This document shows positions 1-8,385 of a stretch of DNA of 64,000 bases, piece after piece. This DNA comes from Arthrobacter liuii. GTDB taxonomy: Bacteria > Actinomycetota > Actinomycetes > Actinomycetales > Micrococcaceae. A program made the translations under genes and the position numbers. Position 1 is the stretch's first letter. Each line of letters begins with the position of its first letter. The notes beneath the pieces were generated by a model. That model was not told where the DNA came from and searched no databases. It saw nothing but the letters and a program-made list of their open reading frames with translations. The stretch spans positions 354,379 to 418,378 of the forward strand of contig NZ_BMFW01000002.1 of the NCBI RefSeq assembly GCF_014639275.1, given 5' to 3'.

Positions 1-154
1 TATGCGGCGCGGGATCGGGCTGGCCCTGGTGAGCCGGATTGTGCGCAGGGCAGGCGGAACGCTGGATGTGTTCCCGGGGCCCGGCGGTAACTTTGAGGTA
101 TGGCTGCCGGCAACGGCGCAGGCAGCGGTTGAAGACAGGAGCGTAGGCGTTTGA
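1..154 (+). CDS. Sensor histidine kinase, C-terminal end only (partial)
   Basis: The window opens inside a gene read in frame 2. The visible residues include GIGLALVSRIV, the G2-type ATP-lid glycine box of a HATPase_c domain, then GGTLDV and FEVWLPA, the usual last strands of that domain. The stop (TGA 152-154) overlaps the TTG start of the response regulator, so the two are translationally coupled. The paired regulator is of the CitB/DcuR type, so the kinase is probably a CitA/DcuS-like membrane sensor of di- or tricarboxylates. The sensing part lies outside the window. Confidence 0.75.
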   Translation, partial: MRRGIGLALVSRIVRRAGGTLDVFPGPGGNFEVWLPATAQAAVEDRSVGV

Positions 155-819
155 TCAAGACGCTGGTCGTGGACGACGATTTCCGGGTCGCGGGCATCCA
201 TGCAGCCCGGGTTGCCCGGGTGGACGGGTTCGAATGCGTCGGCCAGGTGTACAGCGCGGCTGCCGCGCGCGAGGCCATTGCGCGGCTGGACCCGGACCTG
301 CTCCTGCTGGACATCCATCTGCCGGACGAGGACGGACTGTCCCTCCTGCGGTCGTTGCAGGCCGCCGGAACGCAGGTTGACTGCATCGTGATCACAGCCG
401 CCCAGGACCTGGCCACCGTCAAGTCCGCGATGACCAGCGGAGCCGTGTACTACCTGGTCAAACCCTTTGGCTTCGACCGGCTCCGAACGCAGCTGGAGGC
501 CTACCGGAGGTGGCGGGAGGAGCTGGAGTCGGTATCCCTGGCAAACCAGGCAACCATTGACAATTTGTACAAGGCGCGGCTGGCAGGGATCAAGGCAGCA
601 GCCCCGGCACCGCGCCTGCAACCCACCATGCAGAAAGTGTTCGACGCCGTCCGGGCAGCCCGCGGCCTGGTCAACGCTGCGCAAATCGCCGAGCAGCTTG
701 GGGTCAGCAGGCCCACAGCGCAACGGTACTTGAGCACCCTGGAACGCAAGGGACTCCTGGTCCTGGACCTCACTTATGGCAGCACCGGACGGCCGCTGAA
801 CTCCTACACCATTTCCTAG
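151..819 (+). CDS. Response regulator, CitB/DcuR family
   Basis: The 222-aa protein has an N-terminal receiver domain with acidic pocket D8-D10, phospho-acceptor D54 in LLLLDIHLPD, T82 and K104 in LVKPF. The C-terminal third carries a helix-turn-helix (about residues 172-200, AEQLGVSRPTAQRYL). This architecture and length match the CitB/DcuR/DctR regulators, which control citrate, malate or C4-dicarboxylate uptake genes. The start is TTG at 151, overlapping the stop of the kinase gene. No target transporter is visible in the window. Confidence 0.93.
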   Translation: MIKTLVVDDDFRVAGIHAARVARVDGFECVGQVYSAAAAREAIARLDPDLLLLDIHLPDEDGLSLLRSLQAAGTQVDCIVITAAQDLATVKSAMTSGAVYYLVKPFGFDRLRTQLEAYRRWREELESVSLANQATIDNLYKARLAGIKAAAPAPRLQPTMQKVFDAVRAARGLVNAAQIAEQLGVSRPTAQRYLSTLERKGLLVLDLTYGSTGRPLNSYTIS

Positions 820-1027
820 CGTTTCCCTGGATACCGCCCCCTGCTGCCGGCCGTGTCGGATTCCGGATGAAAGAGCAGGTCAGGCCCCGGTTGGACTTTC
901 AATCCCCGCCGACGCGCAGCAACGTTTTTCGCCCCTGGTGTTCGGGCAAGGCAATTCGCGAGTCGAAGGCGGAGGCCGACGTCGTCCATTCGCCTGCGCG
1001 TCCCGCCCCCGGCATCCGGGCGGTCCG

Positions 1028-1039
1028 TACACTGGCACC
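1028..1039 (+). promoter_or_regulatory. Leaderless -10 element of the glyoxalase-like gene
   Basis: TACACT at 1028-1033 fits the actinobacterial -10 consensus TANNNT and is followed by six bases and then ATG 1040. This spacing puts the transcript start on or next to the start codon. No ribosome binding site is visible, and I found no convincing -35. Confidence 0.45.
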
Positions 1040-1413
1040 ATGTCATGCCGTATCAGCGAACTGGTCCTGAACTGCGCCGACCCCGAACTGCTCGCGCGGT
1101 TCTGGCGTGGCGTCCTTGGTTATGTGGAGCCTGACCGGGAGGACGGGGCGATTGAGATCGGGCCGCCGGCCGGCTTCGGCGGGCTGCAGCCCACTATCTT
1201 CCTGAGCCCGAGCAGCAATCCGCGGGTGGGGAGGCTCCCGCTGCACATCGACGTCAACCCGGTGGACCGGGACCAGGACGCCGAGCTGGAACGGTTGCTG
1301 GCCCTGGAGCGCGGCGGGCCGACGTCGGGCAGACCGGCGAGGAGCAATGGCACGTCCTGCAGGACCCCGAAGGAAACGAGTTCTGCCTCCTGCGCAAGCG
1401 GCTCGATCCCTGA
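1040..1413 (+). pseudogene. VOC/glyoxalase-like protein, broken by a single-base loss
   Basis: From ATG 1040 the frame reads MSCRISELVLNC, ARFWRGVLGY and LHIDVNPVDRDQDAELERLL, typical of the small glyoxalase-like VOC proteins (about 120 aa) of actinobacteria. After ALE the frame becomes meaningless. In the -1 frame the expected C-terminus continues: ADVGQTGEEQWHVL, DPEGNEFCLLRKRLDP, TGA 1411-1413. Adding one G at about 1306-1308 (CTGGAG to CTGGGAG) restores ALGARRADVGQ exactly, so one base is missing. Either a real null mutation or a sequencing error; read as encoded, the last third of the domain is lost. Confidence 0.85.
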
Positions 1414-1422
1414 GATGAGAAA

Positions 1423-1455
1423 CCTGGCGGCGCCCACTTCAAGACGCCGGCCAGG
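1423..1455 (+). terminator. Possible hairpin after the glyoxalase-like gene
   Basis: CCTGGCGGCG (1423-1432) can pair with CGCCGGCCAGG (1445-1455) with one unpaired base, ten bases after the restored stop. There is no U-tract, so terminator activity is only a guess. The rest of 1456-1698 shows no gene I can support. Confidence 0.35.
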
Positions 1456-1698
1456 CACCTTCAACTATTCAGTGCCCGCCTCAAGCTAGGGCCCCCTAAT
1501 CCTCAAGGTTCAATCAAGACATGCCCAAGAAAGCCCTGGCTGTGCTAAGCCCGGACCCGCCTCGCGAATCTTAGCGCCCGGCAGCCTTTCCTGCCGTGCG
1601 TGGCGGGCATAGGGTTTGGAGACAGCCAGTTATCAAGCAGCAGGTGAACGGGCCGCATGATGTCCTGCACGATTTGCAGGGACTGGAAGAGGCGCACC

Positions 1699-2357
1699 TT
1701 GAGCGAGTTGATGTTGCTGACCATGAACGGGTTGGCGCGGGAATTACTTGCGGCGGTCCGGCACAGCGGCCAATACGACGTCCTGGGAATCCTGGACGAT
1801 GACCCCGGGCTCCTGGGCACCTCCATTGACGGCACCGTGGTGATGGGCGCAATCTCCGACGCACCCGCGTTCGGGCACGCCTTGTTTGCTGCGTGCCTCC
1901 CCTCCGGGCAGGACAGGGAAGCCCTGGTTGGCCGGCTCTCGCTGCTGGGCCTGGATGACGACCGGTACGCCACGGTGGTGGACCCCAATGTCCGGGTACC
2001 CAGGGATGCCGTGATTGGCCCCGGGAGCATTGTGATGCGGAACGCCACCATCGCCCCGCAGGCCGAAGTTGGCCGCCATGTCCTTTTGAAACCCTTGGTG
2101 AATGTGGGCTGCAGCGTTCGTGTGGGGGACTTCGCCACACTGTCCCCCCGTGTCTCGGTCGGGGAGGGCGCGCGGATCGGCCGGGCGCGCAACTCGGCAT
2201 GAACGCAGGCATCGGGGACGGGTTGACGGTAGGGGACTATGCGCACATAGAGGTGAGTTCGGCTGTGATGCACAACGTGCCCGAGTGTGAGACGTGGGGC
2301 GGCGTGCCCGCCCAGGGACGGCCGGTTCTGGGGAATTCACACAACAAAGTCCTTTGA
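1699..2357 (+). pseudogene. NeuD/PglD-type sugar O-acyltransferase, frameshifted
   Basis: The product begins MSELMLLTMNGLARELL from TTG 1699, preceded by GGAAGAGG. The N-terminal Rossmann-like part (YDVLGILDDDP) is followed by a left-handed beta-helix hexapeptide region (VRVPRDAVIGPGSIVMRNA, GRHVLLKP, GARIG). The open frame stops early at 2202. In the -1 frame the hexapeptide repeats and family end continue: AQLGMNAGIGDGL, HIEVSSAVMHNVPECETWGG, VPAQGRPVL, TGA 2355-2357. One extra G in the G-run at 2183-2185 would join them. Such enzymes acylate nucleotide sugars or sialic-type sugars for surface polysaccharide; no partner genes remain nearby, which suits a decaying remnant. Confidence 0.8.
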
Positions 2358-2522
2358 CACAGGTATGAAAGCCTCCGGCAGCGGGTCGGCCTGGAGGCCC
2401 GAAGCGGCGGAGCCCCGGACCTGCCTGTAAATAAGGGCGCGCAGCCTCTTACGGGCCGGGCACGGAAAGGCTAGATTAGCGTTGCCTGCTTCAACATGGC
2501 CCATTGCTACCGGGGGGATGAC

Positions 2523-2840
2523 GTGGAACTTTTCAGCGACAAACCCGCCGTGGCCGCAGCGGCCCTTACCAGGCTCGTCGCTGCCGAAGCCAAAACCAAG
2601 GGACAACCCGCCGGCCGCATCCAGGCATACCTCAGCGATTTGGTGGTGCGGAACGGCCCCAGCATGATTGAGGAGCTGGCCATCGAGCTGGCACGCCAGC
2701 ACCTGGCTACCCTCAGGAAGCTGGCCAATGCGACCGGGCGCCCCGCCGCCCGATACCTCGACGACATCGAGCTTGCGGCCGCCATGGGGGAAAGCATGGG
2801 ACGCGACGCCAGGGACCTTGGTGACGCCAATAACATGTGA
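2523..2840 (+). CDS. Hypothetical protein (105 aa)
   Basis: A GTG start at 2523 follows a six-G ribosome-binding-site-like run (2512-2517) at good spacing; an ATG at 2496 would add nine residues but lacks such a site. The product starts VELFSDKPAVAAAAL and is helix-rich (IEELAIELARQHLATLRKL), soluble and acidic at the C-terminus (GRDARDLGDANNM). I recognise no domain. TAGATT at 2472-2477 could be the -10. The base composition is coding-like and the gene lies in the same direction as its neighbours. Confidence 0.6.
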   Translation: MELFSDKPAVAAAALTRLVAAEAKTKGQPAGRIQAYLSDLVVRNGPSMIEELAIELARQHLATLRKLANATGRPAARYLDDIELAAAMGESMGRDARDLGDANNM

Positions 2841-2923
2841 TTTCGATCCGAACGAAACTCACCGGGGCCCGTGCTCTTATACCCTTAGTGCAGCACATTT
2901 TCAGGGAAGGAAACCACCAGCAG

Positions 2924-3763
2924 ATGGAAACCACGGACACCGTCGTGAAGCCCGTCATCGGGCTCAGCACCTACCTCGAGCAGGCGGACACCGCCGGCTG
3001 TGGTGCCGTCAGTGCCGCGTTCCTGCCGGAGACCTACCTTGCCCCCATCATCGCCGCCGGCGGCATCCCCACCCTGCTTCCTCCGCAGCCCGTGGCACAG
3101 GGTGTGATCGAGGTCCTGGTGAGTCGGCTGGACGGCCTGCTGATCCCGGGCGGCTGGGACGTGGACCCTGCACTCTACGGACAGGAGCTCCACCCAAGCA
3201 CCGACCAGCCGCGGCCCGAACGCGATGCCTGGGAACAGGCCCTCATCCGCGAAGCCATCCGCCAGGACGTCCCCCTGCTCTGCATCTGCCGGGGCGAGCA
3301 GCTGCTCAACGTCACCCTCGGCGGCACCCTGCACCAACATCTTCCTGACGTCGTGGGCCACAGCGAGCACCAGCTGGGCAGCTTCCAGTACAACCGGATC
3401 CCGGTGGAGGTGCGCCCTGAGTCGCAGCTCGCGCAGCTGATCGGTTCCGATGTCCAAATGGTTCCGGTGGCCCACCACCAGGCAGTGGACAAGCTGGGCG
3501 ACGGCCTGGTGGCGTCCGCGTGGACGGAAGAACACGTGGTGGAGGCAATCGAATATCCGGCAGCCACCTTCACCATGGGCATTCAGTGGCACCCCGAGGA
3601 ACTCTCTGAGGATTACGGGCTGTTCCAGGGTTTCGTCGAAGCAGCCCGCGCCACATACCTGTCCCGCCTGCGCCCGGCAACGCCGCCGTCCGTTGCCGAC
3701 TCGCCCGCTTCCTTCCTGCCGGGAACGACGCCGGCGATCTCGGTCCATCCCGAAGCCTTCTGA
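2924..3763 (+). CDS. Gamma-glutamyl-gamma-aminobutyrate hydrolase family protein (peptidase C26)
   Basis: Class I glutamine-amidotransferase fold of the PuuD type, 279 aa from ATG 2924. The triad is visible: nucleophile C122 in LLCICRGEQ, H222 and E224 in GIQWHPEEL. PuuD enzymes hydrolyse gamma-glutamyl-GABA to glutamate and GABA in putrescine degradation; related members cut other gamma-glutamyl amides. The start was chosen because the conserved N-terminus (KPVIGLSTYLE) begins right after it; a GTG at 2837 would add 29 unlikely residues. It lies upstream of a decarboxylase remnant, an amidotransferase and a dipeptidase, which suggests nitrogen or compatible-solute metabolism. Substrate not determined. 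Confidence 0.88.
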   Translation: METTDTVVKPVIGLSTYLEQADTAGCGAVSAAFLPETYLAPIIAAGGIPTLLPPQPVAQGVIEVLVSRLDGLLIPGGWDVDPALYGQELHPSTDQPRPERDAWEQALIREAIRQDVPLLCICRGEQLLNVTLGGTLHQHLPDVVGHSEHQLGSFQYNRIPVEVRPESQLAQLIGSDVQMVPVAHHQAVDKLGDGLVASAWTEEHVVEAIEYPAATFTMGIQWHPEELSEDYGLFQGFVEAARATYLSRLRPATPPSVADSPASFLPGTTPAISVHPEAF

Positions 3764-3822
3764 CCTGCGGAAACACCGTCAATGGCTGCGTTGCAGCGTC
3801 AGGCATCCTTGCGGATGATAAA

Positions 3823-3838
3823 TAAGCATGCTTACTAT
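3823..3838 (+). promoter_or_regulatory. TAAGC-AT-GCTTA palindrome with overlapping -10
   Basis: A perfect 12-base palindrome (3823-3834) overlaps TACTAT (3833-3838), a good -10 hexamer. Closely related palindromes lie upstream of the NRAMP gene (14774) and of the membrane protein gene at 48059. Likely an operator or a promoter element; the protein that reads it is unknown. Confidence 0.45.
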
Positions 3839-3972
3839 GTGGGGGTAAGGTGAAGCAAGCGCGGACGGGTTTCCGCCCCCAGGGACCCTTCCGGCTGGCT
3901 TCCGTAAAAGCGCTTTCGTGACTGCATTTGGGTGGGTGCCGATTGCGGGACCGCGTGGCGTGGAAGTGTGCA

Positions 3973-5070
3973 ATGTCGCGCAAAATGGATCAGAGCCAGG
4001 CCCCCGTCATCGACGCACTGGCCGAACACCAACGGCTGAAACGGTACGGCTTCACCCCTCCGGCACACCGTCAAGGCCGCGTAGTGGACCCCCGCGTGCT
4101 GGCGGTGCTGGGCGAACAAAGCTTCAAGGCCGACGTCGTTGCCTCCTCGGGCCTGGATGACCGGAAATCCTCCAACGGCTACCTGGCCACCGCCGAACAG
4201 CTGTTGGCGGACGCCGTCGGAGCGGACAAGGCCTTCTTCACCACCTGTGGCAGTTCCCTCTCCGTCAAGGCCGCCATCCCGGCCGTGACGCGCGGCGAAG
4301 GGGAACTCCTGATCAGCCGTGACGCGCACAAGTCGGTGGTGTCCGGCCTGGTGCTGTCCGGCCTGCAGCCGACACCCTCATCTACGGTTGCCATGGACGG
4401 CCGGCGGCGGCAGATGGTGCAGGAGGGCAAGGCCATGATCGGCAAGGCCCTGGACCTGGCCCGCCGCGTCCGCACGGACATCGAGGAGATCCCGGGACTG
4501 CACGTCCTGGAGGATGAGCTGGTCCACCAGGAAGCTTCCCACGACCTGGACATCCTGCATGTCCTGATCGACGTCTCGCAGCTTGGCATCAGCGGCTACC
4601 AGGCCACGGACTGGCTGCGCGGGAACTGCCGGATCGACCTGGGCACCGACGACCACCGGCGCGTCGAGGCAGTTATGTCCGTGTCCGACGACGACGGCAC
4701 GGCGGAACGGCTGCTCGACGGCCTGCGCGCGCTGGTAGATGCCGCGCCCTCCCTGCCCCGGCCGCCCGCCGTCGTCATCCCTGATGAGGAGGACCTCTTC
4801 CTGGAAACCGTGACGCTGCCCCGCGACGCCTTCTTTGGCCCCGTGGAAGTGGTCCCGGTGAAGGAAGCGCCCGGCCGGATCGCCGCGGAAATGGCCACCC
4901 CGTACCCTCCCGGCGTGCCGCTGCTGCTGCCCGGCGAGCGGATCAACAAGCCAGCGATCGACTACCTCCGGAGCGGCGTGGAGGCGGGCATGGTCCTGCC
5001 TGATCCCGCCGACCCGTCACTGAAGACCATCCGCGTGGTACGGGAGGAACCGCATAAGCCGCAGCATTAG
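3973..5070 (+). pseudogene. Orn/Lys/Arg decarboxylase copy with PLP-lysine region deleted
   Basis: The product (365 aa from ATG 3973, GGAAG site six bases upstream) is a paralog of the 486-aa enzyme at 16286. The N-terminus (HQRLKRYGFTPP, SSGLDDRKSSNGYL, SRDAHKSVVSGL) and the C-terminal half (AMDGRRRQMVQEG onward) align well. About 133 residues between QP and AMDG are missing, including the whole segment with the PLP-binding SVHKM lysine. At the junction (about 4370-4390) the bases for TLIY survive out of frame and one extra T restores the frame, so the deletion was followed by a compensating indel. The open frame therefore hides a protein that cannot bind PLP covalently. I call it a pseudogene. 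Confidence 0.82.
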
Positions 5071-5107
5071 GACCCTGGAAACCGCAGTAAACAGCAAGGA
5101 AAACATC

Positions 5108-6889
5108 ATGTGTGGCATAGCCGGCGAAATCGCATTCAACGGCAGGGCGGCATCGGGGGACGCAGTTCTGAAGATCATGGGGGCCATGGCCTCCCGGGGA
5201 CCGGACGGAAGGGGAAGCTGGAACGGCGGCTGGGTTGCATTGGGGCACCGGCGGCTGAGCATCATCGACCTCTCCCATGCAGGTGCCCAGCCCATGGAGG
5301 ACGACGGCGGCCTGACCATCGCCTTCAACGGCTGCATCTACAACTACCAGGAGTTGCGCCGGGCACTGGAGCCCGAGTTCGGGTTCCGCTCCACCAGCGA
5401 CACCGAAGTGATCCTCAAGGCATACCGCAAATGGGGGGACGGCTTTGTCCACCACCTGGCGGGCATGTTCGCGATCGCCATTTACGATCCGCAGCGGGAG
5501 GAAGTCCTCCTTGTCCGCGACCGGCTGGGCATCAAGCCGCTGTACGTCTCCCACCTGCCGGGGAAGATGCGCTTCGCGTCCACGTTGCCGGCGCTGGTGG
5601 CTGCCGGCGGGATCGACACCGACGTCGACGAGGTGGCGCTGCACCACTACCTGAGCTGGCATTCGATCGTCCCGGCCCCGCGCACCATCCTGCGCGGCGT
5701 GCAGAAGCTGCCGGCCGCCACCATCCGCACCATCCGTCCGGACGGCACCTGGCAGGACCGCGAATACTGGCGGCCCGACTACACCCGGAAGCCGGAGCAC
5801 ACGGACTGGTCCGCCGCCGACTGGCAGGATGCGGTGCGGGATGCGCTGCGGACGGCAGTACGACGCCGGATGGTGGCGGACGTGCCGGTGGGTGTCCTTT
5901 TGTCCGGGGGACTGGATTCGAGCCTCCTGGTTGCCCTGCTCGCCGACGAAGGCCAGCACGGACTGTCCACGTTCAGCATCGGGTTCGACGACGGCGCCGG
6001 CGGGGACGCGGGGAACGAGTTCGAGTACTCAGACCTGGTGGCGCGTCAATTCGGGACCCGGCATGAGCGGCTCCACGTGCCCACGGCTGATTTTGCGCCC
6101 TCGATCGGCGACGCCCTGGGCGCCATGTCCGAGCCCATGGCCAGCCACGACGTCACCGCCTTCCACCTGCTCTCCGATACCGTCTCCCGGCGTTTGAAGG
6201 TGGTGCAGTGCGGGCAGGGCGCCGACGAGGTGTTCGGCGGCTACGGCTACCACCAGCCGCTGGCCGGGGTGCCGCGGGGCCAGGCTCTGGCGGCGTTCAC
6301 GGCGTCCTTCGTTGACCACAGCCACGAGGAGCTCCTGGGGATCCTGGAGCCGGAGTGGCTGCCGGGCTCCGATGTCAGCCGCCGCGTCCTGGCGGACCAC
6401 CTGGCCACCCCCGGAGCTGAAACGGCGCTGGACGCCGTCCTCCGGCTCGATACCCACCTGCTGATGGTGGATGATCCGGTGAAGCGGCTGGACAACATGA
6501 GCATGGCCTGGGGGCTCGAGGCCCGGGTCCCGTTTCTGGACCACGAACTGGTGGAGTTGGCCGCCTCCTGCCCGCCGGAACTCAAGGCAGCGCAGGGCGG
6601 AAAGGGCATCCTGAAGGACCTGGGCCGGCAGTTGCTGCCGGCGGCCGTGATCGACAGGCCCAAGGGGTACTTCCCGGTCCCGGCGCTGCGGCACCTGGAG
6701 GAACCGTTCATCACCATGGTCACCGATGCCCTGCACGCCCCCGAGGCCAAGCAGCGGGGGTTGTTCCGGCCGGACTACATCGACGGGTTGCTGGCCGACC
6801 CCAACGGCCGGCGGACCCCGGTGAAGAGCAACGTCCTGTGGCAGGTCGCACTGCTGGAAATGTGGCTGCAGCGCCACGGGGTGGGGTAG
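5108..6889 (+). CDS. Asparagine-synthase-like amidotransferase, probably N-acetylglutaminylglutamine amidotransferase
   Basis: 593 aa. The N-terminal class II glutaminase domain starts MCGIAGEI with nucleophile C2 after Met removal and R49/N74-type substrate residues (GHRRLSIID, AFNGCIYNY). The C-terminal synthetase domain has the PP-loop SGGLDS at 266-271 and ARVPFLDHELVELA. The overall sequence, especially DDPVKRLDNMSMAWGLEAR and DRPKGYFPVPAL, matches my knowledge of the AsnO-type enzymes that amidate the osmolyte precursor N-acetylglutaminylglutamine, more than AsnB. An AAGGA site precedes the ATG. The expected synthetase partner (GNAT/ATP-grasp fusion) is not in the window, so the substrate is unproved. 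Plain asparagine synthesis is the alternative. Confidence 0.85.
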   Translation: MCGIAGEIAFNGRAASGDAVLKIMGAMASRGPDGRGSWNGGWVALGHRRLSIIDLSHAGAQPMEDDGGLTIAFNGCIYNYQELRRALEPEFGFRSTSDTEVILKAYRKWGDGFVHHLAGMFAIAIYDPQREEVLLVRDRLGIKPLYVSHLPGKMRFASTLPALVAAGGIDTDVDEVALHHYLSWHSIVPAPRTILRGVQKLPAATIRTIRPDGTWQDREYWRPDYTRKPEHTDWSAADWQDAVRDALRTAVRRRMVADVPVGVLLSGGLDSSLLVALLADEGQHGLSTFSIGFDDGAGGDAGNEFEYSDLVARQFGTRHERLHVPTADFAPSIGDALGAMSEPMASHDVTAFHLLSDTVSRRLKVVQCGQGADEVFGGYGYHQPLAGVPRGQALAAFTASFVDHSHEELLGILEPEWLPGSDVSRRVLADHLATPGAETALDAVLRLDTHLLMVDDPVKRLDNMSMAWGLEARVPFLDHELVELAASCPPELKAAQGGKGILKDLGRQLLPAAVIDRPKGYFPVPALRHLEEPFITMVTDALHAPEAKQRGLFRPDYIDGLLADPNGRRTPVKSNVLWQVALLEMWLQRHGVG

Positions 6890-6892
6890 CCC

Positions 6893-8290
6893 GTGGCATC
6901 TCTGTTTCCCCAGTCGGGGGACGTGCTGGCGGACCTCCGCCAGGCCGTCCGCGGCGACTTTTCCGCCGCCGTGGACCAACTCTCAGCGCTGGTCCGGATT
7001 CCCGCCATGGCCTGGGAATCCTTCGACCCCTCCCAGCTGGACCAGGCCGCGCAGCAGGCGGCGGGGCTGGTCCGCGGTGCCGGCCTGCCCGACGTCGACA
7101 TCCTGCAGGCGCCGCGGCCGGACGGCACGCCCGGCGCACCGGCCGTGGTGGGGCGGCGGCCAGCCCAGCCCGGCAAACCCACCATTCTGCTGTACGCGCA
7201 CTACGACGTCCAGCCCGCCGGCCAACTGGAGCTCTGGGAGAGCCCGCCGTTCGAAGCAGTGGAACGCGGCGGCCGGCTGTGGGGCAGGGGAGTGGCGGAC
7301 AACAAGGCCGGGGTACTGCTGCATGTGGCCGCCGTCCGCAACGCGCTCCGGGTCCTGGACGGCCGTCTGGGTGTGGGGATCACGGTATTCATCGACGGCG
7401 AGGAGGAAGCCGGGTCGCCGTCGCTGCCCCTGCTCCTCCAGCAGCACGCCGACCTCCTGCGGGCGGACGTGCTGGTGGTGGCCGACTCCGGCAACTGGAA
7501 GGTGGGCGTGCCGGCGCTGACCACCAGCCTGCGCGGGCTGATCCTGGGCACCGTCGAGGTGCGGGTGCTGGATCACGCCCTGCACTCCGGGAGCTACGGC
7601 GGCCCGCTGGTGGATGCGGTGGCCGCACTGTCCCGCCTTATCGCATCGTTCCATCACGACGACGGCAGCGTGGCGGTGGAGGGCCTGCCGGCTTCGGAAG
7701 AACCGGGTCCGCCGTTGTCAGACGCCGAGTTCCGGGCCGATTCGCGCGTCCGTCCGGGGGTGCCCTTGGCGGGCTCGGGAAGTATCACCTCACGGCTGTG
7801 GACCAAGCCGGCCATGGCCATCATCGGGATCGACGCGCCGTCCGTGGCGCTGTCCACCGATACGCTGCAGCCGGCGGCCCGGGCCAGGTTCAGCCTCAGC
7901 CTTGCAGCGGCGTCCGACACCGCCGCCGCCATGGAAGCTGTCCGCCGGCACGTGGAGAATCATGTGCCGTTCGGCGCCGAAGTGGTGTTCACGCCTGGCG
8001 GGCGGACCGAGGGGTTTGCGGGGGACGCGTCGTCGCCTGTGTCGCGCCTGATGCTGGCGGCCATGGAGGACACCTGGGGTGTGCCGGCGGTTTCCATGGG
8101 AGTGGGCGGATCCATTCCCGCCGTCAACATCCTCAACAGGCTGTTCCCGGAGGCGGACATCCTGATTACCGGCGCCGAGGACCCTGACTCCCGCGCGCAC
8201 GGGGCCAACGAGTCCATCCACCTGGGCGACTTCGAAAACGCCATCGTGGCAGAGGCCCTGCTCCTGGCCCGCCTCAACACCCAGGACTAA
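6893..8290 (+). CDS. M20 family metallo-dipeptidase
   Basis: 465 aa from GTG 6893, only 3 nt after the amidotransferase stop, so cotranscribed with it. Metal ligands of the M20 fold are visible: H103 and D105 (YAHYDVQPAG), D137 (GVADNKAG), E170-E172 (DGEEEAGS), D198 (VADSGNW) and the late histidine in SRAHGANESI. A lid/dimerisation domain sits between about 215 and 330. These zinc enzymes cleave dipeptides or N-acyl amino acids. Paired with the amidotransferase it may recycle a dipeptide osmolyte, as the M42 peptidase does in the known N-acetylglutaminylglutamine amide system; that link is inference. Confidence 0.9.
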   Translation: MASLFPQSGDVLADLRQAVRGDFSAAVDQLSALVRIPAMAWESFDPSQLDQAAQQAAGLVRGAGLPDVDILQAPRPDGTPGAPAVVGRRPAQPGKPTILLYAHYDVQPAGQLELWESPPFEAVERGGRLWGRGVADNKAGVLLHVAAVRNALRVLDGRLGVGITVFIDGEEEAGSPSLPLLLQQHADLLRADVLVVADSGNWKVGVPALTTSLRGLILGTVEVRVLDHALHSGSYGGPLVDAVAALSRLIASFHHDDGSVAVEGLPASEEPGPPLSDAEFRADSRVRPGVPLAGSGSITSRLWTKPAMAIIGIDAPSVALSTDTLQPAARARFSLSLAAASDTAAAMEAVRRHVENHVPFGAEVVFTPGGRTEGFAGDASSPVSRLMLAAMEDTWGVPAVSMGVGGSIPAVNILNRLFPEADILITGAEDPDSRAHGANESIHLGDFENAIVAEALLLARLNTQD

Positions 8291-8297
8291 CCCGGGA

Positions 8298-8363
8298 CCC
8301 AACTAGGTAGCAGTTAATGTCGTTTTGACGCCCCAAAACGACACCTGCTGCTACCTAGTTGGG
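8298..8363. repeat. 66-nt nested hairpin element, copy A
   Basis: Outer arms CCCAACTAGGTAGCAG (8298-8313) and CTGCTACCTAGTTGGG (8348-8363) pair perfectly. Inside, TGTCGTTTTG (8318-8327) pairs with CAAAACGACA (8334-8343). It starts 8 nt after the M20 stop and ends 22 nt before the stop of the convergent PAP2 gene. Copies B (25895) and C (43900) have the same length and layout. It may act as a bidirectional terminator or a REP-like element. Confidence 0.85.
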
Positions 8364-8385
8364 GGAGTGGCACCCGCGTGACCAG

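Noticed and set aside
1545..2273. Minus-strand frame opposite the NeuD-type gene, with a fragment SLKVRLFQSLQIVQDIMRPV that looks protein-like
   Set aside because: No family recognised, no start site, and the plus strand has clear hexapeptide repeats.
6838..8187. 449-codon plus-strand frame overlapping the M20 gene
   Set aside because: Arg/Pro/Gly-rich off-frame translation; the M20 frame holds all metal ligands.
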